From positions 248,001 to 312,000 of the forward strand of contig NZ_FOJT01000002.1 in the NCBI RefSeq assembly GCF_900111965.1: a stretch of DNA of 64,000 bases, written 5' to 3'. This document shows, piece after piece, positions 26,160 through 34,404 of this stretch. The position numbers and the translations under genes were made by a program. The notes under the pieces were generated by a model. The model saw nothing but the letters and a program-made list of their open reading frames with translations. It did no database searches and was not told where the DNA came from. Position 1 is the first letter of the stretch. The number at the start of each line of letters is the position of its first letter. The DNA comes from Flavobacterium swingsii (GTDB taxonomy: Bacteria > Bacteroidota > Bacteroidia > Flavobacteriales > Flavobacteriaceae).

Positions 26160-26187
26160 GAGGCTAGTTATTGTAATATCTAGCCTC
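26160..26187. terminator. Possible bidirectional terminator between convergent genes
   Basis: GAGGCTAG (26160-26167) pairs perfectly with CTAGCCTC (26180-26187) across a 12-nt loop. It overlaps the last codons of the minus-strand trmH gene. T-rich sequence follows on the plus side. It would stop transcription from both genes. Confidence 0.55.
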
Positions 26188-26817
26188 AATTCTTTTAATA
26201 TCCTTAATAGAGCTTTTTGCCCAAGCCAATCTTTTTTCTAGAATTTCGTCATCAGATAATTGCCAATTTACATCAGATTTACGTAATCTTTCAGTCAAAT
26301 TCTGAATGATAATCGCTGCTGAAACCGAGATATTCAAACTTTCGGTAAAACCAACCATAGGAATTTTCAGAAAACCATCAGCTTGTTTGAGAATTTCTTC
26401 CGATAAACCATCTCTTTCGGTACCAAAAAACAAAGCGCTTGGTTTAGAAATATCAAAATCCTCCATCAAACAATCATTTTCGTGTGGTGTGGTCGCAATG
26501 ATTTGGTAACCTTTATTTTTTAAAGTCTCTATACAATTAGAAACACTATCGAAAGTATTAATATCGACCCATTTTTGTGCGCCCATTGCAATTTCTTTAT
26601 CGATGCTTTTGCCATAACGTTCCTCGATTACATTAAGTTCCTGAATTCCAAAAACCTCGCAACTGCGCATAACAGCGCTCGCATTATGCATCTGAAAAAT
26701 ATCTTCTACGGCAATTGTAAAATGGTTTGTTCTGTTTTCTAAGACTTTCAAAAATTTTTCTTTTCGGTTGTCTGTCAATATGTTTTCTAAAAAAGCTAAG
26801 TAATCTAAATCGACCAT
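26164..26817 (-). CDS. trmH: SpoU-family tRNA 2'-O-methyltransferase, TrmH-like
   Basis: The 217-residue protein is a knotted SPOUT methyltransferase that uses S-adenosylmethionine, most likely for Gm18 of tRNA. Family motifs are seen in order: NRTNHFTIAVEDIFQMHNASAVMRSCEVFG (motif 1 Asn/Arg region), ALFFGTERDGLSEE (motif 2), and IPMVGFTESLNISVSAAI (motif 3, the knot). The C-terminal helix after the knot is of TrmH type (DDEILEKRLAWAKSSIK). It is divergent from the sirtuin gene with a 62-bp gap. Confidence 0.9.
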   Translation of the reverse strand: MVDLDYLAFLENILTDNRKEKFLKVLENRTNHFTIAVEDIFQMHNASAVMRSCEVFGIQELNVIEERYGKSIDKEIAMGAQKWVDINTFDSVSNCIETLKNKGYQIIATTPHENDCLMEDFDISKPSALFFGTERDGLSEEILKQADGFLKIPMVGFTESLNISVSAAIIIQNLTERLRKSDVNWQLSDDEILEKRLAWAKSSIKDIKRIEARYYNN

Positions 26818-26879
26818 TTTATACTATTTGTTTTGGCAAAAATAGTGAAATTGTGTAGTTTTAGTTCCAAATAATAAAA

Positions 26880-27569
26880 ATGAAAAAATTAGTTGTTTTA
26901 ACTGGAGCCGGAATTTCTGCTGAAAGTGGTATAAAAACATTTCGTGATAGTGATGGACTTTGGGAAGCTCATAACGTTATGGATGTTGCTACGCCAGAAG
27001 GTTGGCATAAAAATCCTAAATTAGTTCTTGATTTTTACAACAAGAGAAGACAGCAACTCAAGGAAGTAGAGCCTAATGCTGGACATCAGATTCTGGCAGC
27101 ATTAGAAAATAAATTTGATGTTCAAATTATAACTCAAAACGTTGATGATTTACACGAACGTGCAGGAAGTTCAAATGTTTTGCATTTGCATGGCGAATTG
27201 TTGAAAGTCAGAAGTACAAAAAAGGAAAATTATATTTTGAATTGGTCGGAAGATTTAAATCTTGGTGATTTTGATGATAAAGGAAATCAATTACGTCCAC
27301 ATATTGTATGGTTTGGCGAAGATGTTCCTGCTTTAGAATATGCCATAGAATTAGTGCAACAAGCGGAAGTTTTAATCATTATTGGGACATCATTGCAAGT
27401 TTATCCTGCGGCTGGATTAATAAATTTTGCCAACCCAAACATATCTGTTTATTATATTGATCCTAATCCGGCAACGATTTATGATTCGCCAAACGATATT
27501 AAAGTAGTTTCTACAACGGGTTCTAAAGGAATGGAAATTGTTAGGAAAGAGCTTGAAAAATTTCAATAA
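26880..27569 (+). CDS. cobB: NAD-dependent protein deacylase, sirtuin class III without zinc cysteines
   Basis: The 229-residue sirtuin has the NAD-binding motif GAGISAESGIKTFRDSDGLWE, TQNVDDLHERAGS, and the catalytic His104 in LHLHGE. Tyr53 and Arg56 in FYNKRRQQL match the pair that recognises succinyl or malonyl lysine in CobB and SIRT5, so desuccinylase activity is likely. The protein contains no cysteine at all, so the usual four-Cys zinc site is missing. The small domain instead has a short loop ending LRPHIVWFGEDVP. It is monocistronic with an intact frame. Confidence 0.9.
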   Translation: MKKLVVLTGAGISAESGIKTFRDSDGLWEAHNVMDVATPEGWHKNPKLVLDFYNKRRQQLKEVEPNAGHQILAALENKFDVQIITQNVDDLHERAGSSNVLHLHGELLKVRSTKKENYILNWSEDLNLGDFDDKGNQLRPHIVWFGEDVPALEYAIELVQQAEVLIIIGTSLQVYPAAGLINFANPNISVYYIDPNPATIYDSPNDIKVVSTTGSKGMEIVRKELEKFQ

Positions 27570-27570
27570 A

Positions 27571-27591
27571 AAAACCTAAAACCTAAAACCT
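27571..27591 (+). repeat. Short tandem repeat, three AAAACCT units
   Basis: Three exact 7-bp units lie directly after the sirtuin stop. This kind of low-complexity word array is common between flavobacterial genes. No function is evident. Confidence 0.8.
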
Positions 27592-27609
27592 AAAAACATA
27601 AAATCTGTT

Positions 27610-27617
27610 TATCTTTG
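27610..27617 (+). promoter_or_regulatory. -7 box for purB
   Basis: TATCTTTG matches TAnnTTTG and lies 24 bp before the purB ATG at 27642. No clear -33 element is seen. Confidence 0.5.
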
Positions 27618-27641
27618 CGCTTTTAAACAACAACACAACAA

Positions 27642-28985
27642 ATGCAACTAACTGAATTGAATGCTGTTTCGCCAATAGATGGTCGTTATAGAAGTAAAAC
27701 AAAATCACTTTCAACCTATTTTTCTGAAGAAGCCTTAATAAAATATCGAGTTCTAGTAGAAATTGAATATTTTATTGCGCTTTGCGAGGCTAATTTGCCG
27801 CAACTTTCAGGAGTGAATCCAAATATATACGAGGATTTACGAAATATTTACAAAAACTTTTCGACCGAAGATGCACTTTGGATAAAAGAAACCGAAAAAA
27901 CAACGAACCACGACGTAAAAGCAGTTGAATATTTTATCAAAGAAGCTTTCGAAAAGTTAGGTTTGTCACAATATAAAGAGTTCATTCACTTCGGATTAAC
28001 TTCTCAAGATATAAATAATACAGCGATTCCGCTTTCTACAAAAGAAGCGTTCGAAAAAGTTTATTTGGCATCATTAATAGGTTTGGTTTCCAAACTAAAA
28101 GAGTTAAGTGTAGAATGGGCAGCAGTGCCAATGTTAGCCAGAACCCACGGACAACCCGCTTCGCCAACACGTTTGGGAAAAGAAATTGGCGTTTTTGTAG
28201 AACGATTGGAAGAGCAAATGCGTTTGTTGTTTAACATTCCTTTTGCAGCTAAATTTGGTGGTGCTACAGGAAATTACAACGCACACCATGTTGCGTATCC
28301 AAATACCGATTGGAGAAAATTTGGTAGTAATTTTGTAGAAGATACACTAGGTTTACACCATTCTTTTCCTACAACACAAATAGAACATTACGATCATTTT
28401 GCTGCATTTTTTGATGCTTTAAAAAGAATAAATACCATTATAATCGATTTAGATAGAGATGTTTGGACGTATGTTTCGATGGAATATTTTAAGCAAAAAA
28501 TAAAAGCAGGCGAAATTGGATCATCGGCAATGCCACACAAAGTAAATCCAATTGATTTTGAAAATTCGGAAGGGAATTTAGGAATTGCCAATGCTATTTT
28601 CGAACACCTTTCGGCAAAATTACCATTGTCTAGATTGCAACGCGATTTGACTGACAGTACGGTTTTAAGAAATATTGGTGTGCCCATGGGACATACTTTA
28701 ATCGCTTTTGAAGCAACGCTAAAAGGTTTAAATAAATTGCTATTAAACGAACCGAAATTTTACGAAGATTTAGAGAAAAACTGGGCAGTTGTAGCAGAAG
28801 CTATTCAAACGATTTTGCGTCGCGAAGGTTATCCAAATCCTTACGAGGCCTTGAAAGGACTAACAAGAACCAACACAACGATTGATAAAAAAGCGATTCA
28901 TGATTTTATTGCTACTTTAGATGTTTCTGATGCCATTAAAAATGAATTGTTAGTGATTACACCAAGTAACTTTTTGGGAATATAA
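27642..28985 (+). CDS. purB: Adenylosuccinate lyase
   Basis: PurB catalyses two fumarate-releasing steps in purine synthesis, on SAICAR and on adenylosuccinate. The 447-residue protein shows the N-terminal ELNAVSPIDGRY segment and TTNHDVKAVEYF. HFGLTSQDINNTA carries a catalytic region and ARTHGQPASPTRLGKE a catalytic His. The fumarase-superfamily signature GSSAMPHKVNPIDFEN is in the flexible loop. It is of the longer E. coli type (with the DYDHF-like HYDHFAAFFDAL segment). Single gene with its own -7 box. The following accessory gene starts 84 bp downstream. Confidence 0.96.
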   Translation: MQLTELNAVSPIDGRYRSKTKSLSTYFSEEALIKYRVLVEIEYFIALCEANLPQLSGVNPNIYEDLRNIYKNFSTEDALWIKETEKTTNHDVKAVEYFIKEAFEKLGLSQYKEFIHFGLTSQDINNTAIPLSTKEAFEKVYLASLIGLVSKLKELSVEWAAVPMLARTHGQPASPTRLGKEIGVFVERLEEQMRLLFNIPFAAKFGGATGNYNAHHVAYPNTDWRKFGSNFVEDTLGLHHSFPTTQIEHYDHFAAFFDALKRINTIIIDLDRDVWTYVSMEYFKQKIKAGEIGSSAMPHKVNPIDFENSEGNLGIANAIFEHLSAKLPLSRLQRDLTDSTVLRNIGVPMGHTLIAFEATLKGLNKLLLNEPKFYEDLEKNWAVVAEAIQTILRREGYPNPYEALKGLTRTNTTIDKKAIHDFIATLDVSDAIKNELLVITPSNFLGI

Positions 28986-29010
28986 TTTCTGATTGAAGAC
29001 AAATTAGCAA

Positions 29011-29020
29011 GTTAGCAGAA
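29011..29020 (+). repeat. Left arm of 10-bp inverted repeat flanking an accessory gene
   Basis: GTTAGCAGAA is the exact reverse complement of TTCTGCTAAC at 29736-29745. The two bracket the 29070-29717 gene. The right arm belongs to a longer word (CTTCTGCTAACAGAGGTTTC) that I recognise as recurring in Bacteroidota intergenic DNA. Confidence 0.6.
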
Positions 29021-29069
29021 AATTGCTGACAAAATTGCGTTCAAAACAAACTTAAAAAAAACAAAAATA

Positions 29070-29717
29070 ATGACCAAATATGATTTTGAATTTAACGATA
29101 CTAAATTTGCTTTTCGTTTATTTATGATTTGTTTAATTACATTTATTGCACTTCTATTTATAACTCTTCAATTGAATTTAAATTTCCTTATTTTAATAAC
29201 AATTTCTCTAGGAATTCCTATTCTCATATTTTGGCTTAACCGAAAAAAAATCCCTAAAAAAGGATTTGCAACAATTAGTGATTGTGAAATTGAGTTTAAC
29301 CTAAATGGAGCAGAGGAAAAAATTAACTTAAATGAAATTAAAAATTATCAAATTCATATTTATAATGGCACAACTTTAAATATAAAACTTAAAAGCGGAA
29401 AAAAAATTGGAATAGTTTCAAATTCAAATTTTTGTAATCCGATGAAATTTGATGTTTTTTGTCAAGAACTTGAAAACAAAATTGAAAAGTATAAAACTGA
29501 AAATAATATTGAATTAATTAGGAAGAAATCTTTTTTTGAACAAGTTTGGTTATTTCCTTTTTTAGTCATTATAACTTCAATACTAATTATATCAGTTTTA
29601 ATTGCAGTATTTAAGGGAATGGAATTAAAACCATCAATTTTTATATCTTTAGCGCCATTATCAACACTTTGGGGCGGATATTTAAGTACGAAAAATAGAA
29701 TGAAAAATAAAATTTGA
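29070..29717 (+). CDS. Hypothetical membrane protein with two pairs of transmembrane helices
   Basis: I do not recognise the family. The 215-residue product has two hydrophobic helices near the start (about 12-35 and 37-55). A cytoplasmic-looking middle follows (about 60-155), with beta-type sequence EKINLNEIKNYQIHIYNGTTLNIKLKSGKKIG. Two more helices lie at the end (about 165-210). The middle resembles PH-like or bPH domains of bacterial membrane proteins, but this is only a guess. It is very rich in Asn, Ile and Lys, more AT-rich than purB, and enclosed by 10-bp inverted repeats, so it looks like an accessory gene. Confidence 0.65.
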   Translation: MTKYDFEFNDTKFAFRLFMICLITFIALLFITLQLNLNFLILITISLGIPILIFWLNRKKIPKKGFATISDCEIEFNLNGAEEKINLNEIKNYQIHIYNGTTLNIKLKSGKKIGIVSNSNFCNPMKFDVFCQELENKIEKYKTENNIELIRKKSFFEQVWLFPFLVIITSILIISVLIAVFKGMELKPSIFISLAPLSTLWGGYLSTKNRMKNKI

Positions 29718-29735
29718 ACATATAATTATTCAACC

Positions 29736-29745
29736 TTCTGCTAAC
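29736..29745 (+). repeat. Right arm of 10-bp inverted repeat
   Basis: TTCTGCTAAC pairs with GTTAGCAGAA at 29011-29020. It lies 18 bp after the stop of the accessory gene and 65 bp before dispersed element copy C. Confidence 0.6.
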
Positions 29746-29810
29746 AGAGGTTTCATGAAATTGGGATAAGGCTAATTTAAAAGTAATGTTTATTATGAAA
29801 ACGGTATTTT

Positions 29811-29890
29811 TAGCCCTGATGGAAACGGCATCCTTTTGCTTTTTTCTTTAGAAAGCAAAAGATAGAGTGAACAGCAGGAAATTGCTCCTA
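29811..29890 (-). repeat. Dispersed structured element, copy C (inverted)
   Basis: Read on the minus strand this 80-bp copy opens AGGAGCAATTTCCTGCTG and closes CCATCAGGGCTA. The internal stem is the longest of the three copies (ATCTTTTGCTTTCT with AAAAAAGCAAAAGGAT). It lacks the final GGGCA found in copies A and B. It lies in the longest gene-free stretch of the window (29718-29981), which otherwise holds only the inverted-repeat arm. Confidence 0.72.
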
Positions 29891-29981
29891 AAAAAAATTA
29901 TGATAAGAGAGATTAAATAATTAATTTCGCAACCAATTCCGAAGTTGTCGGAACGGGATTTAAAATTTAGATTTTAATATT

Positions 29982-31241
29982 ATGGTAAAAGATTTATTCG
30001 AAAGAATTCAAAACAATAAAGGACCATTAGGAAAATGGGCTTCGCAGGCGGAAGGATATTTTGTGTTTCCAAAATTGGAAGGCGAATTGGGTCCGAGAAT
30101 GCAATTTAAAGGAAAAAATATATTAAACTGGAGTTTGAATGACTATTTGGGTCTTGCAAATCATCCAGAAGTTCGAAAAGCAGATACTGATGCGGCGATA
30201 CAATATGGTGCGGCTTATCCTATGGGTGCTCGTATGATGTCTGGTCACACTAAGTATCACGAGCAATTAGAAGAAGAATTGGCTGCTTTTGTAATGAAAG
30301 AATCGGCTTATTTATTGAATTTTGGTTACCAAGGAATGGTGTCAACTATTGATGCTTTAGTAACTAAAAATGATGTTATTGTATACGATGTCGATGCACA
30401 CGCTTGTATTATAGATGGTGTTCGTTTGCACATGGGAAAACGTTTTACATACCGTCATAACGACGTGGAGAGTATGGAGAAAAACCTGCAACGTGCTACA
30501 AAATTAGCTACTGAAACTGGTGGTGGAATTTTGTTTATCACTGAAGGTGTTTTTGGAATGCGTGGGCAACAAGGTAAGTTGAAAGAAATTGTAGAAATGA
30601 AAAAAAGATACAATTTCCGTTTGCTAGTAGATGATGCGCATGGTTTTGGAACACTAGGAAAAACTGGTGCTGGAGCAGGTGAGGAGCAAGGAGTTCAGGA
30701 TGAAATTGATGTTTATTTTTCGACTTTTGCAAAATCGATGGCAAATATTGGAGCTTTTATAGCTGCCGATAAAGATATTATCGATTACTTAAAATATAAT
30801 TTACGTTCTCAAATGTTTGCTAAAGCGTTGCCAATGATTCAAACAATTGGTTCACTAAAACGTTTAGAATTATTGCGTGAATCGTCTGAAATAAAAGACA
30901 AACTTTGGGTAAATGTAAATGCGTTACAAAGCGGATTGAGAGAAAAAGGATTTAATATTGGTGATACAAACACTTGTATTACACCAGTTTATTTGGAAGG
31001 TTCTATCCCAGAAGCGATGATTATGGTAAATGATTTGAGAGAAAACTATGGTATTTTCCTTTCGATTGTGGTTTATCCTGTAATTCCTAAAGGTATGATT
31101 TTGTTAAGAATGATTCCTACAGCGTCGCACACGATTGCCGATATTGATGAAACTCTTACTGCTTTTGAAGCCATTCGTGAGAAATTAGTAAACGGAACGT
31201 ATAAAGAAATTGCAGACAGAACTACGGTTGATGTTTCTTAA
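29982..31241 (+). CDS. Alpha-oxoamine synthase family PLP enzyme (serine palmitoyltransferase or cysteate acyltransferase candidate)
   Basis: The 419-residue fold-type I PLP enzyme condenses an amino acid with an acyl thioester with loss of CO2. Family motifs: NWSLNDYLGLANHPEV, GARMMSGHTKYHEQLEEELA, the PLP-Asp/His region VDDAHGFGTLGKTGAG, and the Schiff-base Lys251 in STFAKSMANIGAF. Relatives include 8-amino-7-oxononanoate synthase, glycine C-acetyltransferase and serine palmitoyltransferase. No bio or threonine genes are nearby, and a GNAT protein resembling bacterial ceramide synthase lies 0.9 kb away. The lipid role, making a long-chain base for sphingolipids or, with cysteate, capnine for sulfonolipids, is therefore the best guess. 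The substrate cannot be read from sequence. Confidence 0.82.
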   Translation: MVKDLFERIQNNKGPLGKWASQAEGYFVFPKLEGELGPRMQFKGKNILNWSLNDYLGLANHPEVRKADTDAAIQYGAAYPMGARMMSGHTKYHEQLEEELAAFVMKESAYLLNFGYQGMVSTIDALVTKNDVIVYDVDAHACIIDGVRLHMGKRFTYRHNDVESMEKNLQRATKLATETGGGILFITEGVFGMRGQQGKLKEIVEMKKRYNFRLLVDDAHGFGTLGKTGAGAGEEQGVQDEIDVYFSTFAKSMANIGAFIAADKDIIDYLKYNLRSQMFAKALPMIQTIGSLKRLELLRESSEIKDKLWVNVNALQSGLREKGFNIGDTNTCITPVYLEGSIPEAMIMVNDLRENYGIFLSIVVYPVIPKGMILLRMIPTASHTIADIDETLTAFEAIREKLVNGTYKEIADRTTVDVS

Positions 31242-31262
31242 TTAATTTTAGATTTATAAAAA

Positions 31263-31290
31263 AAATCCATTCATTTGAATGGATTTTTTT
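31263..31290. terminator. Bidirectional terminator
   Basis: An 11-bp perfect stem (AAATCCATTCA 31263-31273 with TGAATGGATTT 31276-31286) has A-runs on the left and T-runs on the right. It serves both the oxoamine synthase gene and the convergent TPR gene. Confidence 0.9.
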
Positions 31291-31293
31291 GTT

Positions 31294-32103
31294 TTATTTG
31301 CAATATTCTTTGTAGTATTCTTTGGCTTTCAAGTCGCCTAATCCTGACGCAATATTTAAATCTTGACAAGCACCCGAAAAATCTTTTTTTGCAATTCTAG
31401 CATCTGCACGATTTCGATATGCATTAAAATATTTTAAATTTAAGTCTATTGCTTTTGAATAATTATATATTGCTAAATCATATTTTTTAAGCATAAAATT
31501 TATAAAACCAATATTATTAAAAGCTAAGTAATTTTCAGGATTAATTTCTAAACTTTTAGTATAATATAATATAGATTTTTCATATTCTTTTTTCTTATCA
31601 TACATTAATCCTTGAGCAAAAATTGCCATACCCCAATTTGGTTTTAATTCTAGTGCTTTTATTAAATCTTTTTCAGCATTTTCATATTTTTTAAGTTTTA
31701 TATTTATTAATGCTCTGTCGTGCCAACCCCATTCAAAACTAGGTTTGGAAATAATTATTTTTGTAAAATCTTCTAATGCTCCATTCAAATCGTTTATTCT
31801 TTCTTTATATCCACCACGAGTATAATAAATAGCTAGTTCATTAGGAGATAATTTAAGAGCTAAATCTAAATCAGATATGGCTCCATTATAATCTTCTATT
31901 TCGCCTTTTAATTTTGCTCTTTTAAAATAGTTTTCTCCAGTAGGATTGATTTTGATGAAAAAAGTTTGGTCTTTAATCCGGTTTCTAACACCTTGCCATA
32001 AAGTCGAATCAATTTGGGTTGCAGTATTATTATTTAATAATTCGGTTTGTCCAAACATTAAATTGGACATTAAAAAAAGTAGAAATAATATTTTTTTCAT
32101 CAT
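31294..32103 (-). CDS. Secreted or periplasmic TPR protein
   Basis: The 269-residue product has a signal peptide (MMKKILFLLFLMSNLMFGQ). From about residue 50 to 255 there are six tandem TPR units (for example YNGAISDLDLALKLSPNELAIYYTRG and YEKSILYYTKSLEINPENYLAF). The C-terminus has a Sel1-like end (ACQDLNIASGLGDLKAKEYY), with a Cys pair. It would be a protein-binding scaffold in the periplasm. The partner is unknown. It follows the GNAT-fold gene by 8 bp and is probably its co-transcribed neighbour. Confidence 0.8.
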   Translation of the reverse strand: MMKKILFLLFLMSNLMFGQTELLNNNTATQIDSTLWQGVRNRIKDQTFFIKINPTGENYFKRAKLKGEIEDYNGAISDLDLALKLSPNELAIYYTRGGYKERINDLNGALEDFTKIIISKPSFEWGWHDRALINIKLKKYENAEKDLIKALELKPNWGMAIFAQGLMYDKKKEYEKSILYYTKSLEINPENYLAFNNIGFINFMLKKYDLAIYNYSKAIDLNLKYFNAYRNRADARIAKKDFSGACQDLNIASGLGDLKAKEYYKEYCK

Positions 32104-32111
32104 AAAATATT

Positions 32112-33230
32112 TTACAATTCTTTCCTAAACGTTTTTCTTCTGCAAATAATTTTAGGGTCAAAATTTTTCCAAAGTAAATGTATCGCATGATTGTCCGCTA
32201 ATTCTGGTGTTCGAATACAATTTTGAATTCCTTTTTTGGTAAATGTGGTGTGCATTTCTTTGAAAATAATAGCATGAACTCCTTTGTTTTGATATTCTGG
32301 ATGAACACCTATTAGATAAAAAGTAACGTCTTTGCTGTTTTTTCTGGCATTTAATAAATGAAACAATCCAAAAGGGAAAAGCTTGCCTTTGGCTTTTTGT
32401 AAAGCTGTCGAAAAACTAGGCATAACAATAGCAAAAGCTACTATATTTTCATCTTTATCTTCTACAAATTTGATATATTCTGGATTGATAAACGAAATGT
32501 ATTTTTTCTTGAAATATTCTTTTTGAACGTCCGAAATGGCTACAAAAGAAGACAAGTTTGCATAAGAAGTATTAAACAAATCGAACATTTTGTCTACATA
32601 AGGTAAAACGTCTTTTGTTTTTTTGAAATTTAAAGCCTTCAGGTTGTAACGTCTTTTTATAAGTTCTTGCGCTTTGTCGAAAAACTCTAATTTTACGTTC
32701 TCGAAAGGGAATTTACTTTCTATATATTCTTTTTCGACAACAAAACCCAATTGCTCAAAATGAGTCGCATAATAAGGAAAATTGTACCAAGTAATCATGG
32801 TTCCTATTTCTTCAAATCCTTCGGTAAGTACGCCCACTTTGTCCAGATTAGAAAATCCCATAGGACCTTCTATATGATCAAGATTGTTTTTTTTACCTAA
32901 TTCTTGTACTTTTTCGAGCAATGCTTTGGTGACTTCAATATCATCAATAACATCGAACCAGCCAAAACGAACTTTGCTTTTTTGTTGGTCATTTACTTCG
33001 CTCCAATTTATAATTGCAGCAATTCTTCCAACGATTTTATTATCGCGATAGGCTAAATAAAAATAGGCTTCTGCGTTTTCGAAAGCAGGATTTTTGACTT
33101 TATCGAAAGTTTCAAGTTCATCGGCAATAATCGGCGGAACCCAATATTTATTATTTTTATATAGTGAAAAAGGAAACTTGATATAATGGGTAAGTTCACT
33201 CTTCGTTTTGGCTTCTTTTATAGTAATCAT
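32112..33230 (-). CDS. GNAT-fold acyltransferase, candidate bacterial ceramide synthase (bCerS-like)
   Basis: The 372-residue protein opens ITIKEAKTKSELTHYIKFPFSLYKNNKYWVPP, has DHIEGPMGFSNLDKVGVL near the middle, and a C-terminal GNAT-like domain with YLIGVHPEYQNKGVHAIIF (the acyl-CoA binding turn). In size and in the N-terminal sequence it resembles the large GNAT-like proteins that include Caulobacter bCerS, which N-acylates the long-chain base. The alpha-oxoamine synthase gene nearby supports this. The evidence is family-level only, and a simple uncharacterised N-acyltransferase remains possible. Its start shares one base with the stop of the upstream gene (TAATG), so the two are translationally coupled. 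Confidence 0.7.
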   Translation of the reverse strand: MITIKEAKTKSELTHYIKFPFSLYKNNKYWVPPIIADELETFDKVKNPAFENAEAYFYLAYRDNKIVGRIAAIINWSEVNDQQKSKVRFGWFDVIDDIEVTKALLEKVQELGKKNNLDHIEGPMGFSNLDKVGVLTEGFEEIGTMITWYNFPYYATHFEQLGFVVEKEYIESKFPFENVKLEFFDKAQELIKRRYNLKALNFKKTKDVLPYVDKMFDLFNTSYANLSSFVAISDVQKEYFKKKYISFINPEYIKFVEDKDENIVAFAIVMPSFSTALQKAKGKLFPFGLFHLLNARKNSKDVTFYLIGVHPEYQNKGVHAIIFKEMHTTFTKKGIQNCIRTPELADNHAIHLLWKNFDPKIICRRKTFRKEL

Positions 33231-34297
33231 TACGGAGTTGGAGTTGGAGTTTCTTCTTCGAGATCGTCTAAACGTTTTTTCTTTGTTTCAGGAACTGGCT
33301 CTTCTTCTCCGTCAGGTTTATTTTTTCTAGCTTTTTTCTCAGCTTTAGCTTTTTCTTTATCTAATTCTTCTTGCGATTTAACACCTTTCGAATCTTTGTC
33401 TTTTTTCTCTTCTTTTACTTCTTTTCCGTCTTTAATTTGAATGTCTTTGTGTTTTTTGTCGAAACGCCAAGAAAAACCAATTCCTCCGTATAATAATGAT
33501 GGTGTCGATTTGATGTTTTTACTAATCGAAGCATCAACTTGTATGTGGTTTTTTAGTAAATGTGTGGCGCCTATTGTAAATATTCCGTCAGAATAATAAT
33601 CTCCTTTTATTGCTTTGTTTTCTACAAAAGCAGACCATTTTTCGTTAATTCCTCTCGTTAAAGTGAATATAGACCCAAAACTTGAATTATTCGACGTGAT
33701 TTTATCTGCAATTATATTACTAACTAAAACCCATTTCATACCAAAATGATGTTGTGTAATAAGCATAACTTTAGGACTAATTACCGATTCGTCTGGAATG
33801 CTGTAATCGTTTTTCATTACATAATTTGCACCTACATAACCTGATATTGCAGGAATAAACTGTTTCCAACTCATTCTGTGGTTTGCTTTCCAACTGTATA
33901 TATTTGGTTTTGCTGGTCCTTTTTTGAACGGATCATAAAACAAATATTTTGCACCAAAAAGAGTTTGTTTTAAACCACTTCTGCCAGTACTAAAATTTTC
34001 TGCTGAATATTTATCTAATTGAAATTGAGCTTCTAAAATAAATTCTAATTGTTCTTTTATAAATCCGCCACGAGCAGCAAAATCTAAACCGAATCCACGA
34101 GCGTCATAATTTCTTACATCATGAGATTCGTTAATGTAATAGACTCCACTTTCTACCTGATATATTTTTTTTCCAACGGCAAATGCTCCCATAGATTTTC
34201 CTGGTCTATTAGAGTTTATCTGATCGGTAAATTGACCGTAATTTGCAATTGAAGTTAATAAAACGCTTGTTATAACTATCGATTTGAGTAATTTCAT
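33230..34297 (-). CDS. Outer-membrane transporter-like beta-barrel with a charged C-terminal tail
   Basis: The 355-residue product has a signal peptide (MKLLKSIVITSVLLTSIANYGQ) and a beta-barrel part (about 25-280). Repeated amphipathic strands appear, and DQINSNRPGKSMGAFAVGKKIYQVESG at the start is like the phenol-degradation MetA/transporter family. The barrel seems to end at GGIGFSWRFDKK (about 283). After this comes a tail of about 70 residues of almost only Lys, Glu, Asp and Pro (ending EETPTPTP), unusual because barrels normally end in an aromatic C-terminus. The function is unknown. The gene overlaps the acyltransferase gene by one base. Confidence 0.72.
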   Translation of the reverse strand: MKLLKSIVITSVLLTSIANYGQFTDQINSNRPGKSMGAFAVGKKIYQVESGVYYINESHDVRNYDARGFGLDFAARGGFIKEQLEFILEAQFQLDKYSAENFSTGRSGLKQTLFGAKYLFYDPFKKGPAKPNIYSWKANHRMSWKQFIPAISGYVGANYVMKNDYSIPDESVISPKVMLITQHHFGMKWVLVSNIIADKITSNNSSFGSIFTLTRGINEKWSAFVENKAIKGDYYSDGIFTIGATHLLKNHIQVDASISKNIKSTPSLLYGGIGFSWRFDKKHKDIQIKDGKEVKEEKKDKDSKGVKSQEELDKEKAKAEKKARKNKPDGEEEPVPETKKKRLDDLEEETPTPTP

Positions 34298-34404
34298 AAA
34301 AAATTTATTTTCAAGAAATCAAATGTAGTAATTTTATCATTATTTTAAGAATCAAAATTCAGTTTTAAAATTTAGTTTTATTATTTTTGATAAAAAATTA
34401 GACA

